Shown here piece by piece: positions 53,265 through 62,710 of a DNA stretch of 64,000 nucleotides. The notes under the pieces are model-generated. The model made no database searches, was not told where the DNA came from, and saw only the letters and a list, made by a program, of their open reading frames with translations. The translations under genes and the position numbers were made by a program. Within the stretch, counting starts at the first letter, position 1. Each line of letters starts with the position of its first letter. The stretch lies in the NCBI RefSeq assembly GCF_013340305.1, contig NZ_BLVP01000010.1, positions 1 to 64,000 of the forward strand, in the 5' to 3' direction. Origin of the DNA: Desulfovibrio psychrotolerans (lineage in GTDB: Bacteria; Desulfobacterota; Desulfovibrionia; Desulfovibrionales; Desulfovibrionaceae).

Positions 53265-54089
53265 ATGAAGATAGTCTTTTGCATCGATGACAACCCCCGC
53301 TACCTCATGCTTGCCCGGGTGGCGGTGCGCAGCCTGCGCAGGCTGTATGGCGACTCCGTGCCCGTGCTCTGCGTCTACGGCGGTCAGGACGAGTCCGTGA
53401 TGCAGGGGGTGCGGGATGAAGGCATTGCCCTGTCCTGCTATGCTCCGGTGCTGAACAGGGATGTGGTGCCCGCGCAGTTTCATCGCGCCATCGGCGCTTT
53501 TCTGAAGTTGGAACTGGCACTGGTGCCGGAACTTGCAGAAGACGACTTCGTGCTCTACTGCGACAGCGATATCTATTTCCACTCCCGGTTCGACGATCTG
53601 CTGGAGATACGCCCCCCGTATATGTCCATGGCGCGTGAAGATACGGCCCCCTTCTTTCATAACGTCGAGCAGATGGAATACCAGTATCGGGGCAAGCGCT
53701 ACGTGGTACCCATGCCTTTTCCCATCTGGACGTATTCATCCGGCGTGGTGCTCTTTAATCTGGCGCGGCTGCGCAGGCTTGACTATATCCGCAATTTTCT
53801 GGCGTACTGCGAACAGAACCTGCATCACATAGGCAACCTGGACCAGTCTTTGCTGAACTATTTTTTCGGTAAGCGCATCACCAAGCTGCCCCCTTCCTGC
53901 AACTGTCCCCCGTACAGGAAGGAAGCCCGGCGCGAGGGGCGCATCATCCATTTTCACGGCCCCAAGCCGTGGGATATCCGCCCCGCCCTGTGGAAGGACC
54001 TGCGCATCAACCACTATGCGTGGTTCCGCGAACGCTGGTATGACCTGCTTTCCCCTGAGGAGGCGGCACTGGTCCGCAGCTGGGAATAG
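53265..54089 (+). CDS. Glycosyltransferase family 8 protein
   Basis: 274 residues. Typical GT8 layout: an N-terminal FCIDDNPRYLMLARVAVRSL, the metal-binding DxD in VLYCDSDIYFH (about 101-105), FNLARLRR, NLDQSLLNYFF and the C-terminal HFHGPKPW. It transfers a sugar from a nucleotide donor, probably in lipopolysaccharide or surface glycan modification. It is 54 nt downstream of cheD but functionally unrelated as far as can be seen. Confidence 0.88.
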   Translation: MKIVFCIDDNPRYLMLARVAVRSLRRLYGDSVPVLCVYGGQDESVMQGVRDEGIALSCYAPVLNRDVVPAQFHRAIGAFLKLELALVPELAEDDFVLYCDSDIYFHSRFDDLLEIRPPYMSMAREDTAPFFHNVEQMEYQYRGKRYVVPMPFPIWTYSSGVVLFNLARLRRLDYIRNFLAYCEQNLHHIGNLDQSLLNYFFGKRITKLPPSCNCPPYRKEARREGRIIHFHGPKPWDIRPALWKDLRINHYAWFRERWYDLLSPEEAALVRSWE

Positions 54090-54395
54090 GTGTTTGTATG
54101 GCAGAACCCGGAAAAGCATCTTGCAGTGTTGCCGCGAGGTGTTGTGGGTATTGCGCAAGCCTCTTGCGCGCCTGCCGGTAACATGGGAAACAGGGCCTGA
54201 GCCTTTTTTGCGTCCTGCATCACACCGAGTTTGAACGGCTTGCAGGGAGTGGTTTTTTCAAACAGATAGACTTGCTCTGCCGATTCCTCCTTCTCCACCT
54301 CCTTTTCCTGATCATATTCATGTCGCTGCGCTTTTCTGCCCGCAACGGTGGTGCCGTCGTATGCGCCGAACCTGCATTGGCACACAACTGAACTG
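54090..54395. other. Gap before the MCP gene, no supported gene
   Basis: A minus-strand frame (54385-54014) overlapping the GT8 gene end has a Glu/Lys-rich stretch but no recognisable domain or start signal. Not called. Confidence 0.4.
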
Positions 54396-54423
54396 TTGCA
54401 GGTTCACTCTGTTATGCTATGCT
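54396..54423 (+). promoter_or_regulatory. Possible promoter of the MCP gene
   Basis: TTGCAG (54396-54401), a 16-bp spacer and TATGCT (54418-54423), some 87 nt before the ATG at 54510. Confidence 0.45.
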
Positions 54424-54509
54424 ACGGAAGATGGCCTTTTTCGGCCTGTGTGTGCAGCGTTGTGCTTTTGTAACAGGCTGGAATGGATAAGGAGCGGAGG
54501 GAGAGAGAC

Positions 54510-56690
54510 ATGCGGCTGACTATTCGTGCAAAGATGGTTGTGCTGGGGGTTGGGGTGGTTGCCGCGCTGGTGGTCATGGGCATCATCGGACGCTGGGGTC
54601 AGGAGGCTGTCAGAGTCTATGTGGAACAGGACCATGAACGGCAGGAACAGTTGCAGGTGGTGCAGGAAATGAGAACTGCCACGCTGGAATTGCTGCTTGC
54701 CGCCATGGATTCCATTGTGGACAGGGAAGACGGTACCATCAGTCAGGAGAGGATGGCCGGGATTGAGGCAAACGCGGCTATGCTGCTCAGCGGACTGCCG
54801 AAACTGGAAATGCTTTCGGATACGGATCAGGAGCGCGAGGTTGCCCGCCAGTTGGCACACACGGGAGTACAGTTTATTGACGCGGTGCGCGTGGACCTGA
54901 AGAATCTTATCGAGAAGAGTGCGGGGCGGTCAGAGGCTGTTTCGAAGCGGTTTGAAGAACTGGATGACCGGCTGGATGAGTTTGGCGACGGCCTTGACGA
55001 GGCCCTGGCGGTTATTGAGTCCGGCTTGGAGTATACCAGGGAGTCCGGCGGTGCAGAGGGGCGTATGCTCCAGCGGATTGCGGAGATGCGCAGGGTGGTG
55101 CTGCGTGTCATGCTTGCCGCCATGGATGCCATTGTAGACAAGGAGGAAGGCGATATTTCGCCGGAGCGCGCTACAGCAATAGCCGACGGATTGCGGATGC
55201 TGGAACGGGAAATGCCCGTGCTCAGGACCGTTTTGGCCGGTGAATCGGAACAGGCTCTTGCGACAGCTATTGCCTTGCTGCCTCAACTTGCCGAGGCTTT
55301 GGAGCGGGAGCTTCCTGAGGCCATTCGAGAGGGGGCCCATGAGCAGCAGGCCATGCGGCAGGCATTTGCGGAAATGGATGACCGGCTGGATGCGGAAGGC
55401 GACGGGGTTCTGGAAAGCCTGACGGTTATGCAGGATTCCATACGGCAGGAACTGGATGAGGCGCAGGGCGCCTTGCGTGCAGTGATGGATCAGACGGGTA
55501 TGGTGGGAGCCTTGCTGTTGCTGGCGGCTGTTACTGTGGTTTCGGTCAGTGTGTTTATGCTTGCCCGTAGCGTGGTTGGCCCGTTGCGTGAAACGGTGCA
55601 TTTTGCCGATGCCGTGGCGGCGGGCGATCTGAACCGGGGCATAACATATGCGGGGCAGGATGAAATAGGTAGTCTGGTGCAGTCTTTGAGGACCATGGTG
55701 GAGACGCTTAGGGCGAAGATTGCCGAGGCAGAGGAGAGGAAGGAACAGGCGGACGAACAGGCGGCGCAGGCGCAAAGGGCCATGGCGGAGGCGGAAGAGG
55801 CCCGTGGCGCGGCTGAGCAGGCTAAAAAGCAGGGGCTTATGGAAGCGGCCGCGCGGCTGGAAGCGGTTGTGGAGAGCGTGAGTGGCGCAACCGGGGAACT
55901 GGCTGCACTGGTTGAACAGGTAGGTAGTGGGACCGGCATACAGAATGACCGCCTCGGTGAGACGGCTTCTTCCATGGAGGAGATGAACGCGACCGTGCTT
56001 GAAGTGGCACGGAATGCCGCATCGGCTGCGGATAACGCGGAAACGGCCAGAAACCGCGCCGTTTCCGGGGCCGGGGTTGTGGGTGAGGTTGTGTCGTCCA
56101 TGGGGGCGGTGCAGAAGACCTTTGACACCATGCGAAACGGTTTGGATGAGTTGAGTGTACACGCTGAAGGGATAGGTGATATCATCAACGTCATCAATGA
56201 CATAGCGGATCAGACTAACCTGCTGGCCCTGAATGCGGCCATAGAGGCCGCCCGGGCGGGTGAGGCGGGACGCGGGTTTGCTGTGGTGGCGGACGAGGTG
56301 CGCAAACTGGCGGAAAAGACCATGCATGCAACGCAGGAAGTGGGAAGCGCCATATCGGCTATACAGGTGGGAACACGCAAGACCGTGGGCGATATGGGGG
56401 CTGCCGGTGATGCGGTGGGGCAGGCTTCCGGCCTTGTGGTTCAGGCGGGAGAGCGCCTTGGGGAGATTGTCTCCCTTGTGCAGGGCACGACCGATCAGGT
56501 TCGTTCCATAGCCACTGCTTCAGAGGAGCAGTCTGCCGCTTCGGAAGAGATTAACCGCGCAGTGGAGGACGTGAGCCGCATTGCATCGGAAACAGCAGGT
56601 GACATGGACAGGGCGCAGGAGACACTTCATATGCTGCGCAGGGATGCGGAAGCACTGAACGGATTGCTTGTTTCGTTGCGCAAGGGGTAG
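54510..56690 (+). CDS. Methyl-accepting chemotaxis protein with duplicated helical sensor module
   Basis: 726 residues: TM1 (about 10-28), a long periplasmic helical region, TM2 (about 335-355), HAMP, a coiled coil rich in Glu/Ala/Gln (about 395-450) and a standard signalling domain with the hairpin tip [38 protein letters not shown]-type motif (quoted here as [16 protein letters not shown] and [13 protein letters not shown]). The sensor region is two copies of one unit: [18 protein letters not shown] ... [10 protein letters not shown] near residue 63-155 and [18 protein letters not shown] ... [10 protein letters not shown] near 203-305. ATG 54510 has GGAGGG 8 nt upstream. The ligand is unknown. 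Confidence 0.92.
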   Translation: MRLTIRAKMVVLGVGVVAALVVMGIIGRWGQEAVRVYVEQDHERQEQLQVVQEMRTATLELLLAAMDSIVDREDGTISQERMAGIEANAAMLLSGLPKLEMLSDTDQEREVARQLAHTGVQFIDAVRVDLKNLIEKSAGRSEAVSKRFEELDDRLDEFGDGLDEALAVIESGLEYTRESGGAEGRMLQRIAEMRRVVLRVMLAAMDAIVDKEEGDISPERATAIADGLRMLEREMPVLRTVLAGESEQALATAIALLPQLAEALERELPEAIREGAHEQQAMRQAFAEMDDRLDAEGDGVLESLTVMQDSIRQELDEAQGALRAVMDQTGMVGALLLLAAVTVVSVSVFMLARSVVGPLRETVHFADAVAAGDLNRGITYAGQDEIGSLVQSLRTMVETLRAKIAEAEERKEQADEQAAQAQRAMAEAEEARGAAEQAKKQGLMEAAARLEAVVESVSGATGELAALVEQVGSGTGIQNDRLGETASSMEEMNATVLEVARNAASAADNAETARNRAVSGAGVVGEVVSSMGAVQKTFDTMRNGLDELSVHAEGIGDIINVINDIADQTNLLALNAAIEAARAGEAGRGFAVVADEVRKLAEKTMHATQEVGSAISAIQVGTRKTVGDMGAAGDAVGQASGLVVQAGERLGEIVSLVQGTTDQVRSIATASEEQSAASEEINRAVEDVSRIASETAGDMDRAQETLHMLRRDAEALNGLLVSLRKG

Positions 56691-57157
56691 CGGTCGTTGG
56701 GAAGTGGCTGGCAGCCTATCCTGCCGTTTGCTCCGCAGTTCCGCGCGTGCAGTGCCCTTACTCGGTGTTTTTCGCGTTCCGGGAGTTGCCATTGCCGGCA
56801 CATGTGCGGCAAAGGCGTATGCTTGCCGACAGGTTAAGGCGGGAGTGACTGCATAAGGCAGCCTGCCCTGCGTGTTTGGGTGTGGTTTTTCCGTTTTTTT
56901 GCGGGTGCGAAAGTGGCCGTGTTTTAAGGTATTATTTGCTCAATAGCGTTTTTTCGATTTACCTTTTGTCTTTTCGGGCCAATTTTGGTACAGCCCGAGT
57001 GATTGCCCTAGGCGAGACTGGGAGTGGCGGTTCACGGCGATGAAGATTGCAACAGTGGGCCGCGCAGGCGGGGGGCGGGTGCCGGATGGTGCCCGAGACG
57101 TCTCTCCCGTGATCGTGCGGGGTCGTGTTGGGGAATCTGTTTTGGTGGGGGTGAGCC
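56691..57157. other. 467-nt gap between MCP and GGDEF genes, nothing supported
   Basis: The right half (56880-57010) is T-rich with an interrupted palindrome around GGGCCAATTTTGGTACAGCCC. I looked for a c-di-GMP riboswitch core and for a sigma-54 promoter with correct spacing and found neither. Confidence 0.4.
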
Positions 57158-58093
57158 GTGCACGAAATACCTTCCTTTGAGCCCGACTTGGGCATGATAG
57201 AACGCATGTTGCAGATAGAGCGCTACGCGTGGCTCTCTTTGACGCATGATATGGGTGCTGTTGTGTCCATTGATGGACGGTTCGAGGATGTGAATACCCA
57301 CTGGGAGGCTGTGACCGGGCATGACGAAAGCGTTTTGCTTGGCAGCTATCTTGTGGAGTATATGCATTTTGACGACCGCGAACGCGCCCTTGCGGAGTTG
57401 CAGAGTTTGATCACCGCCGATGTGAGCACCACATCGGTGATTTTTCGTTTCCAGTGTAATGACGGTGAATACAAGCGTCTGAGCTGGAACCTTATGTTTT
57501 CCCCCGAGCACGAGTGCTTTTTTTCTACCGTGAAGGATGTGAGCGAATCGCTGATGGATAAGGCCATCCGCTATGCCTACAAAGATGTGCTGACAGGCTT
57601 GGGCAACCGTTTGTTTCTTATGGACACGGTGCCCGTGTGGCTGGATGAGACGCAGCAGAAGGGCAAGCAGTTGGCGGTGTGTTTCCTTGATCTGGACGGC
57701 TTTAAACAGGTCAATGACACGTACGGGCATCGCGTGGGTGACTTGCTGCTCAAAAAGGTGGCGGAAAAGCTGGTGCGCTATGTGCCGGAAGAATGCGTGG
57801 TGCGTCTTGGGGGCGATGAATTTGTTGTGGTTATGCGGGATGTCTGTTCGCGTGAAGACGTGGCGGAAGCACTGAGCCGTCTTATAGCCAACATCAATTC
57901 CCCCGTGCTCATAGAAGGGCAGGACTGTGCCGTGGGTGTGAGCGTGGGAGTGAGTATCTTCCCGCAGGACGGGGGCACGCTTGAGGAGTTGGTGCAGGTG
58001 GCGGATGAGGCCATGTATGATGTGAAGCGCGATGGCAAGAACGGGTTTGCCTTTAATCCCCAGACAGAGGATGAGGCCGCCTGCGGCAGTTGA
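57158..58093 (+). CDS. PAS-GGDEF diguanylate cyclase
   Basis: 311 residues. A PAS domain (about 25-135: VVSIDGRFEDVNTHWEAVTGHDES) is coupled to a GGDEF domain (about 140-300) with DVLTGLGNRLFL, FLDLDGFKQVNDTYGH and an intact active site RLGGDEFVVV. The I-site RxxD is not obvious, since CSREDVAEALS starts four residues later than expected. It is predicted to be cytosolic and to make c-di-GMP. GTG 57158 follows a G-rich stretch; a later ATG is possible. A terminator follows. Confidence 0.9.
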   Translation: MHEIPSFEPDLGMIERMLQIERYAWLSLTHDMGAVVSIDGRFEDVNTHWEAVTGHDESVLLGSYLVEYMHFDDRERALAELQSLITADVSTTSVIFRFQCNDGEYKRLSWNLMFSPEHECFFSTVKDVSESLMDKAIRYAYKDVLTGLGNRLFLMDTVPVWLDETQQKGKQLAVCFLDLDGFKQVNDTYGHRVGDLLLKKVAEKLVRYVPEECVVRLGGDEFVVVMRDVCSREDVAEALSRLIANINSPVLIEGQDCAVGVSVGVSIFPQDGGTLEELVQVADEAMYDVKRDGKNGFAFNPQTEDEAACGS

Positions 58094-58119
58094 CGCGCGC
58101 CGGAAAGGAAATGGTAATG

Positions 58120-58151
58120 CGCCATACCGCTGTGCGGTGTGGCGTTTTTTT
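58120..58151 (+). terminator. Terminator after the GGDEF gene
   Basis: An 11-bp stem (58120-58130 with 58134-58144, one G-U pair), loop TGT, then seven T. Confidence 0.9.
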
Positions 58152-58290
58152 GTTCCGGCTGAAAATGATCCAGTGGGCGGGGACGAGGGCGCCAGCCTGC
58201 ACCAGAAGACTGCACCAGGCTGCACCTGGTTGCATGTGGTCGCGCCAGATTACGCCTGATCGCTCCTGACCGACCTGATCGCGTCTTTCA

Positions 58291-58335
58291 ATGGTGGGCA
58301 ATGGTGGGCAACGGCGGGCAATGGCGGGCAATGGC
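58291..58335. repeat. 10-bp tandem repeat, 4.5 units
   Basis: ATGGTGGGCA, ATGGTGGGCA, ACGGCGGGCA, ATGGCGGGCA, ATGGC. It is preceded from 58197 by looser CTGCACCAG / CCTGATCG repeats. The gap 58152-58387 has no gene. Confidence 0.85.
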
Positions 58336-58387
58336 CGCGAAGCGAGGTCGGTAGCGCGTAGTGGAGGAGAAATACGGTGGTTGCGGG

Positions 58388-58786
58388 CTAGAGAGCGCTT
58401 CCGGCCAGGGCCGCCTCTTCTGCAAGAAGCCAGTACAGCGCTTCGGATTCATCGCTGAACAGGCGTCCGTTGGTTATGCCTCTGTTGCGGAGCACTGTTT
58501 CCACAAAGCGCAGGGATTGCAGGGCAGCGGGGTTTCGTTCCGCCCAGGCGATGCGGTATTTTGAGGTGACGCCAAGTGACTTGAAGATTTCTCCGTGGCT
58601 GAAGGCGTCCATGGTGTTCAGCGGTGTGGTGGTTTCTGCAACGCCCAGTACGTAATAGCAATTGCGGCGTGTGCAGGTGTCCACAATTTTGCTCCACAGC
58701 TCCAGACTGATGCGGTAGTTGTCCTCGCCCGTATGGCGGGCTAACACGTGGTCGCCTCTGTATTCGACGGATATGGTGTAGGACAA
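58388..58786 (-). CDS. Small SpoIIAA/STAS-like protein, unknown function
   Basis: 132 residues with a TTG start at 58786 behind AAGGGGGAAG. Elements such as HTGEDNYRISLELWSKIVDTC, YYVLGVAETTTPL, AFSHGEIFKSLG, RIAWAERNPAAL, FVETVLRNRGI and RLFSDESEALYWL suggest an alpha/beta SpoIIAA-like (CRAL-TRIO/STAS) fold; this is a fold impression and not a family match. The open frame extends to 59053 but the extension is not protein-like. It is divergent from the VOC gene. Confidence 0.65.
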   Translation of the reverse strand: MSYTISVEYRGDHVLARHTGEDNYRISLELWSKIVDTCTRRNCYYVLGVAETTTPLNTMDAFSHGEIFKSLGVTSKYRIAWAERNPAALQSLRFVETVLRNRGITNGRLFSDESEALYWLLAEEAALAGSAL

Positions 58787-59003
58787 GGCTTCCCCCTTGT
58801 GCCTTCTTGTGTGTGAAGGAGCATTTCCTGTAATGTAAATGAGTGCTTTCTGCAAGAGGGGGCAAAGGGGACAGAGACATTTTGGGAGGCGTTTCCAAGA
58901 AATTCGGCCAGCCGGGACGGTGTGCTGTTCCTGTCGTGATTCTTCAAGACACGAGGTTGGCTTTACGTGTACGGGTGGAGAAACGGCTGCAAAGGAGTAT
59001 GAC

Positions 59004-59393
59004 ATGCGCTTTAAGTACACGATATTGTTTGTGGAGAATGTGACCCGGAGCATAGAGTTTTTTGAGCAGGCTTTCGGGCTCAGCCGCCGGATGATTCACG
59101 AATCCGGCGACTATGGCGAACTGGATACCGGGGCCACAACGTTATCCTTTTCTTCCCTGCGGCTCATGACCCAGCTGGGAAAAACACCGGGGAACGCCGA
59201 TCCTTCCTCGCCGGTTTTTGAGATAGCCTTCGAGACGGACGACGTGGCCGCAGCACTGGAGAGGGCACGGGCTGCCGGTGCCACGGTAGTGCAGGAGGTT
59301 CGCGAGGAGCCGTGGGGGCAGACAACCGCGTATGTGACCGGCGGTGATGGTTATCTGATTGAGATATGTTCCCCGGTCAGCGGGGCATCGTAG
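59004..59393 (+). CDS. VOC-superfamily (glyoxalase/bleomycin-resistance-like) protein
   Basis: 129 residues, two beta-alpha-beta-beta-beta modules. Start MRFKYTILFVENVTRSIEFFEQAFG and end YVTGGDGYLIEICSPV are typical, with AAGGAG before ATG 59004. It is a metal-dependent lyase/dioxygenase or binding protein; the actual role is unknown. Its 3' end overlaps the convergent AraC gene by 43 nt. Confidence 0.9.
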   Translation: MRFKYTILFVENVTRSIEFFEQAFGLSRRMIHESGDYGELDTGATTLSFSSLRLMTQLGKTPGNADPSSPVFEIAFETDDVAAALERARAAGATVVQEVREEPWGQTTAYVTGGDGYLIEICSPVSGAS

Positions 59394-60034
59394 CCTGTCT
59401 CGCAAATGCTCCACGCCGGGTGGGAGGGGTTGTTCCGCCCGGATGCCAATGCCCCCGGCGTGAACCCGAACCAGCGTTTCAGGTCTCTTGTCATGTGGGC
59501 CTGATCCGAAAAAAGACATCCGGCTACGGCATCCTGCAGGTGGTGACCGGACAGGATGCCGCGAGCCGCCTTCCGGGCCCGGGCCAGCTGACGCCAGAAG
59601 TCGGGGGACTCTCCGGTTATCTGCACGGCATGGCGTTGCAGGGTCCGCAAACTCACGCCCAGAGCGTGCGCGGCGGAGGCGGAGGAAGTGGCAACGGCCA
59701 GACAGGCCAGCATTTCCGTGCTGTCGGATGAGATGGAGGCAGCTTCGCGCGCAAGTGCCGCGAGCGTGCTCAGGGAGTTTGGCGTGGGCGCTTTACTGAG
59801 GATGTGGGCCGCGATGGCCGCGCCGGGCTTGAGCCGCACCCCGAAAAACATTTCTCCCGGTAAAACGGAAACGGTTTCGGGCGAGTGCATAAGGTGTGAG
59901 AAGAAGACGTGCTGCGTGCCATCGGGCCTTTGCCTGATGATGAGGTCGCGGCAGCCGTCCGGCATGACGATGGTTGTGTGGGGTTTGTCTGTTGAAAACG
60001 ACCATGTGGCCAGTATGGGATCGCTGTCTGCCAT
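59351..60034 (-). CDS. AraC-family transcriptional regulator
   Basis: 227 residues. A DUF6597-type N-terminal sensor (PDGCRDLIIRQ, GVRLKPGAA) is followed by a C-terminal helix-turn-helix pair (ALGVSLRTLQRH, FSDQAHMTRDLKRWFGFTPG). It overlaps the VOC gene tail-to-tail by 43 nt, and the two may be functionally linked. Its own promoter lies in the 60035-60250 gap, which holds no gene. Confidence 0.88.
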   Translation of the reverse strand: MADSDPILATWSFSTDKPHTTIVMPDGCRDLIIRQRPDGTQHVFFSHLMHSPETVSVLPGEMFFGVRLKPGAAIAAHILSKAPTPNSLSTLAALAREAASISSDSTEMLACLAVATSSASAAHALGVSLRTLQRHAVQITGESPDFWRQLARARKAARGILSGHHLQDAVAGCLFSDQAHMTRDLKRWFGFTPGALASGRNNPSHPAWSICETGYDAPLTGEHISIR

Positions 60035-60250
60035 GTCTTTTCTGTCTCTTAGTCTTTCCGTGGCGCAATGACGTGATAGGCTGCCAGCACGTGCAGCAGT
60101 TCCGCTGTTGGCAGCCTGCCACGTTAATCAGTGATTATGTGTTGTAAATGTGAGTGTTCACTCGTCTTGAAATTGTTCTGGGGTGAGATTGTGTGTGGGG
60201 GCGAGCGATGATTCCAGCAATGAATGGATATTGTCATGTTTATATCAAGA

Positions 60251-61006
60251 TTACTTCACATATTTTTGTATAATTTTATCTTTGGCGCCTGTGGCCATTA
60301 CATCTTCTAAGGATCTTTGTAGCGTAACGAGAATGTTTTCAGAAGTTTTTTTGTTTGCTATCATGTAATAGTCGCCTTCATCAGAAAGAAGATGTGCAGT
60401 TTCGATGCTTGAATAGTTGTGTTCCAATCCACTCATTTGGTACTCTAAATCTAACGGGTCTCCTGGAATAAGATCGATACGCTTTGCAAATAGCATTTTC
60501 AACAATTGCTCAGAATTGGACGCTACGTAGTAATTGTTTTCATGAAAACCGTTGGAGATGAAAAACTGTTCGACAGATCCCCCGGAAAGGACTCCTGTCT
60601 GATATTTTTTAATGTCTTCTAGGTCATTGATTTGTATGTCGGTTCTGTTTTTTAGTTTATAAAGATATACTTTCCTTGAATGTAGCGGGCCAATCCATAC
60701 AAACATATCTTCGCGTTGTGGGATTCGTGCTACTGTATATAGCATGGTGTTTGGGGTTCTTTCTACAGTAAGCAAGGCTCGCTTGAAAGGGTGAGGAACA
60801 AGTTTATATTTAATGTCGGCATTCTGTAACGCTGCTTCTATCAGTTCCGTGCTGATTCCAACAATCTTGCCATTTTCCATAAAGTTATACGGAGGCCAGT
60901 TGTCGACAAAAATAGTAAGTTCCTGAGCTTTTACGGCTGATGATAGCCCAAGGAATAGAATGATCAGTAAAATATTTAATGATTTCATCTTCCATTGCCA
61001 GATCAT
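60251..61006 (-). CDS. Periplasmic solute-binding protein (SBP_bac_3 type), AT-rich orphan
   Basis: 251 residues. A signal peptide (LLIILFLGLSSAVKAQ) is followed by LTIFVDNWPPYNFMENGKIVGISTELIEAAL, the usual family 3 opening (quoted in parts: DNWPPYNF, GISTELIEAA), and YYMIANKKTS near the end. No permease or ATPase neighbour is present. ATG 61006 has AGAGG before it; ATG 60988 is possible. GC content is well below that of flanking genes (about one third in some lines), suggesting transfer. Confidence 0.85.
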   Translation of the reverse strand: MIWQWKMKSLNILLIILFLGLSSAVKAQELTIFVDNWPPYNFMENGKIVGISTELIEAALQNADIKYKLVPHPFKRALLTVERTPNTMLYTVARIPQREDMFVWIGPLHSRKVYLYKLKNRTDIQINDLEDIKKYQTGVLSGGSVEQFFISNGFHENNYYVASNSEQLLKMLFAKRIDLIPGDPLDLEYQMSGLEHNYSSIETAHLLSDEGDYYMIANKKTSENILVTLQRSLEDVMATGAKDKIIQKYVK

Positions 61007-61219
61007 TTGCTTGCCTCTTCGATTAAATTTCAGCGGCAGAAGGGGGTAGCTGATAAACAGTTTTCGTTAATTCCTGAGATTAGACGTGGGCAAGCTCGGT
61101 AGAAAATGATTATTGTCCCGCGATGGTAAGAAGTTTGTAAGCAAACCTAAATCTTGTCATTGTTTACTGTATCATCGCCTTAATGTCGTAATTTGTTAGC
61201 AGTTATAAACTCGGCAAGA

Positions 61220-61966
61220 TTATCTCCCCATCCCCGGGTGAACGACTTCCCGCTGAACCAAAGTCTCAATCACCCGCGTCAGCGGCAGGCCCACCACGTT
61301 GGACCATGAGCCGTCTATGCGTTCCACCAGAAACGAGCCTATGCCCTGAATGGCGTAGGCTCCGGCCTTGTCGGCGGGTTCTCCCGTGCGGATGTAGGCA
61401 AGCAGGGCTGTCCGGCTTTGCGGGGCCATGGTCACGCGGGTGGAGACGGCAAAGGTGTGAATCCGCTCTGCGGCAGGTGCCGCGGTTTGCGGCATGACCA
61501 CGCAGACACCGGTGATAACCTCGTGGGTTGTGCCTGCAAGGCGGCTGAGCATGTCTAGCGCATGGTCATTATCCTGCGGTTTGCCCATGATTTCCCTGCC
61601 CAGCACCACAATGGTGTCTGCCCCGATGACACAGGCTTCCCGGTGGTGTTCTGCCACGGGCAGCGTTTTGGCAAGGGCTGCGCGGCGGGCGTAGTCTTCC
61701 GGGTTTTCGTCCGGCTGCGGTGCGGGTTCTGCATCTGGTGCGGTGTGGACGGAAAAAGGGATGCCCAATTCGCGCAGAAACTGGCTGCGCCGGGGAGAAC
61801 CGGAAGCCAGCACCACGGGAAGCAGGGCGGTAAACACCGGGGGCGTGTCCGGATATGAGGGACCTGCGGGGGACGAAAGTGGACGAACTGTGGACGGGGG
61901 CAGGTTTTCCCGGTCATGCTCATGCACAGCGGGCGGGTGATGGGGAGAAGTCGGGCGTTTTGTCAT
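61220..61966 (-). CDS. maf: Maf-family nucleoside triphosphate pyrophosphatase
   Basis: 249 residues. LASGSPRRSQFLRELGI carries the Maf signature, followed by YARRAALAKT, VIGADTIVVLG, MGKPQDNDHAL, THEVITGV and DKAGAYAIQGIGSFLVERIDGSWSNVVGLPL. It hydrolyses dTTP/UTP or modified nucleotides. The chosen start (ATG 61966) leaves a 50-residue Pro/His/Ser-rich N-terminal extension. A later start near the LASGSPRR core is possible, since GTG/ATG with a good Shine-Dalgarno is not obvious. Confidence 0.9.
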   Translation of the reverse strand: MTKRPTSPHHPPAVHEHDRENLPPSTVRPLSSPAGPSYPDTPPVFTALLPVVLASGSPRRSQFLRELGIPFSVHTAPDAEPAPQPDENPEDYARRAALAKTLPVAEHHREACVIGADTIVVLGREIMGKPQDNDHALDMLSRLAGTTHEVITGVCVVMPQTAAPAAERIHTFAVSTRVTMAPQSRTALLAYIRTGEPADKAGAYAIQGIGSFLVERIDGSWSNVVGLPLTRVIETLVQREVVHPGMGR

Positions 61967-62217
61967 GGTGCCTGCAGGATATGTGTGTTGCGGATGCTGT
62001 AAGCCATGCCGGATTTTGCACGCAACGGCAAGAGTAAGGGCGGGCCATGCGCCCGCAGGCGGGGCTGTTGCGGGGGCAGGATGTAATGACGGGTGGGGCA
62101 GCGGTGACAACTTTACGCGTGGCCTAAACTTTTTTGCCGTGCAGTCGAAAAGAGGGGTGAGAGCATGCGCCGCTTTCTCCCCTCAAACTTTTTTTGAGAA
62201 AAATGCGTATGCAGCCC

Positions 62218-62245
62218 TAAAGTTCTCTTCCTAAGGTTCCGATAA
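62218..62245 (+). promoter_or_regulatory. Sigma-28 (FliA) promoter
   Basis: TAAAGTTC (62218-62225), 12 nt, TCCGATAA (62238-62245): close to the flagellar consensus TAAAGTTT-N11-GCCGATAA, one base longer in the spacer. It lies 21 nt before the start of the FlgM-associated gene. Confidence 0.75.
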
Positions 62246-62266
62246 GGGACATGAGGGGAGAACGTA

Positions 62267-62683
62267 ATGAGCGTAAAGTCGTTTTACATCCGCAATATGC
62301 TGCTCAAGTACGACAAGCAGCTTGTCACCGCAAGGCGGCTTGCGCGCTACAATCAGGCGCTCAAGATGGCTCGTGGCGACGGAGAGGAAACCCTTCCTCC
62401 GGATGTGAAGCGCGGCATAATGGTGGAGCGCATTGCCAGAGAAGTGATGGAAAGTCTGTTGCTTTCCGGCAGTGACAATCCCGTGGTCCGGGAGATTAAG
62501 GAACAGCTTGAGCGTGAAGTGGGCGAGAAGCTTACCTTCACCTACCCTCCGACCGAACTCGACCTTCAGGTGTACCGGGAAACCCCCGATGGCACCGTGG
62601 AGGTAACGCCAGCCGAGAAAATGGTCATTATGGAGAAGCTGTGGCAAATCTCTTTGGACAGGGTGAACGCCACCATGCTATAA
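62267..62683 (+). CDS. FlgM-associated conserved protein (DVU0524-like)
   Basis: 138 residues, charged and predicted helical, with no signal peptide or TM: it begins MSVKSFYIRNMLLKYDKQLV and ends LWQISLDRVNATML. I recall a family named for DVU0524, found immediately upstream of flgM in Desulfovibrio; function is unknown, perhaps an export chaperone or partner of FlgM. GGGGAGA precedes the ATG. It shares the sigma-28 promoter with flgM, 27 nt downstream. Confidence 0.82.
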   Translation: MSVKSFYIRNMLLKYDKQLVTARRLARYNQALKMARGDGEETLPPDVKRGIMVERIAREVMESLLLSGSDNPVVREIKEQLEREVGEKLTFTYPPTELDLQVYRETPDGTVEVTPAEKMVIMEKLWQISLDRVNATML

Positions 62684-62710
62684 GGGCATTGCGCCCCGGG
62701 GAGGTTCATT

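Noticed and set aside
54014-54385. Minus-strand Glu/Lys-rich frame before the MCP gene
   Set aside because: Overlaps the GT8 gene end, lacks a start signal and any domain.
56691-57157. c-di-GMP riboswitch before the GGDEF gene
   Set aside because: The conserved GEMM core elements are not visible; only an imperfect palindrome is present.
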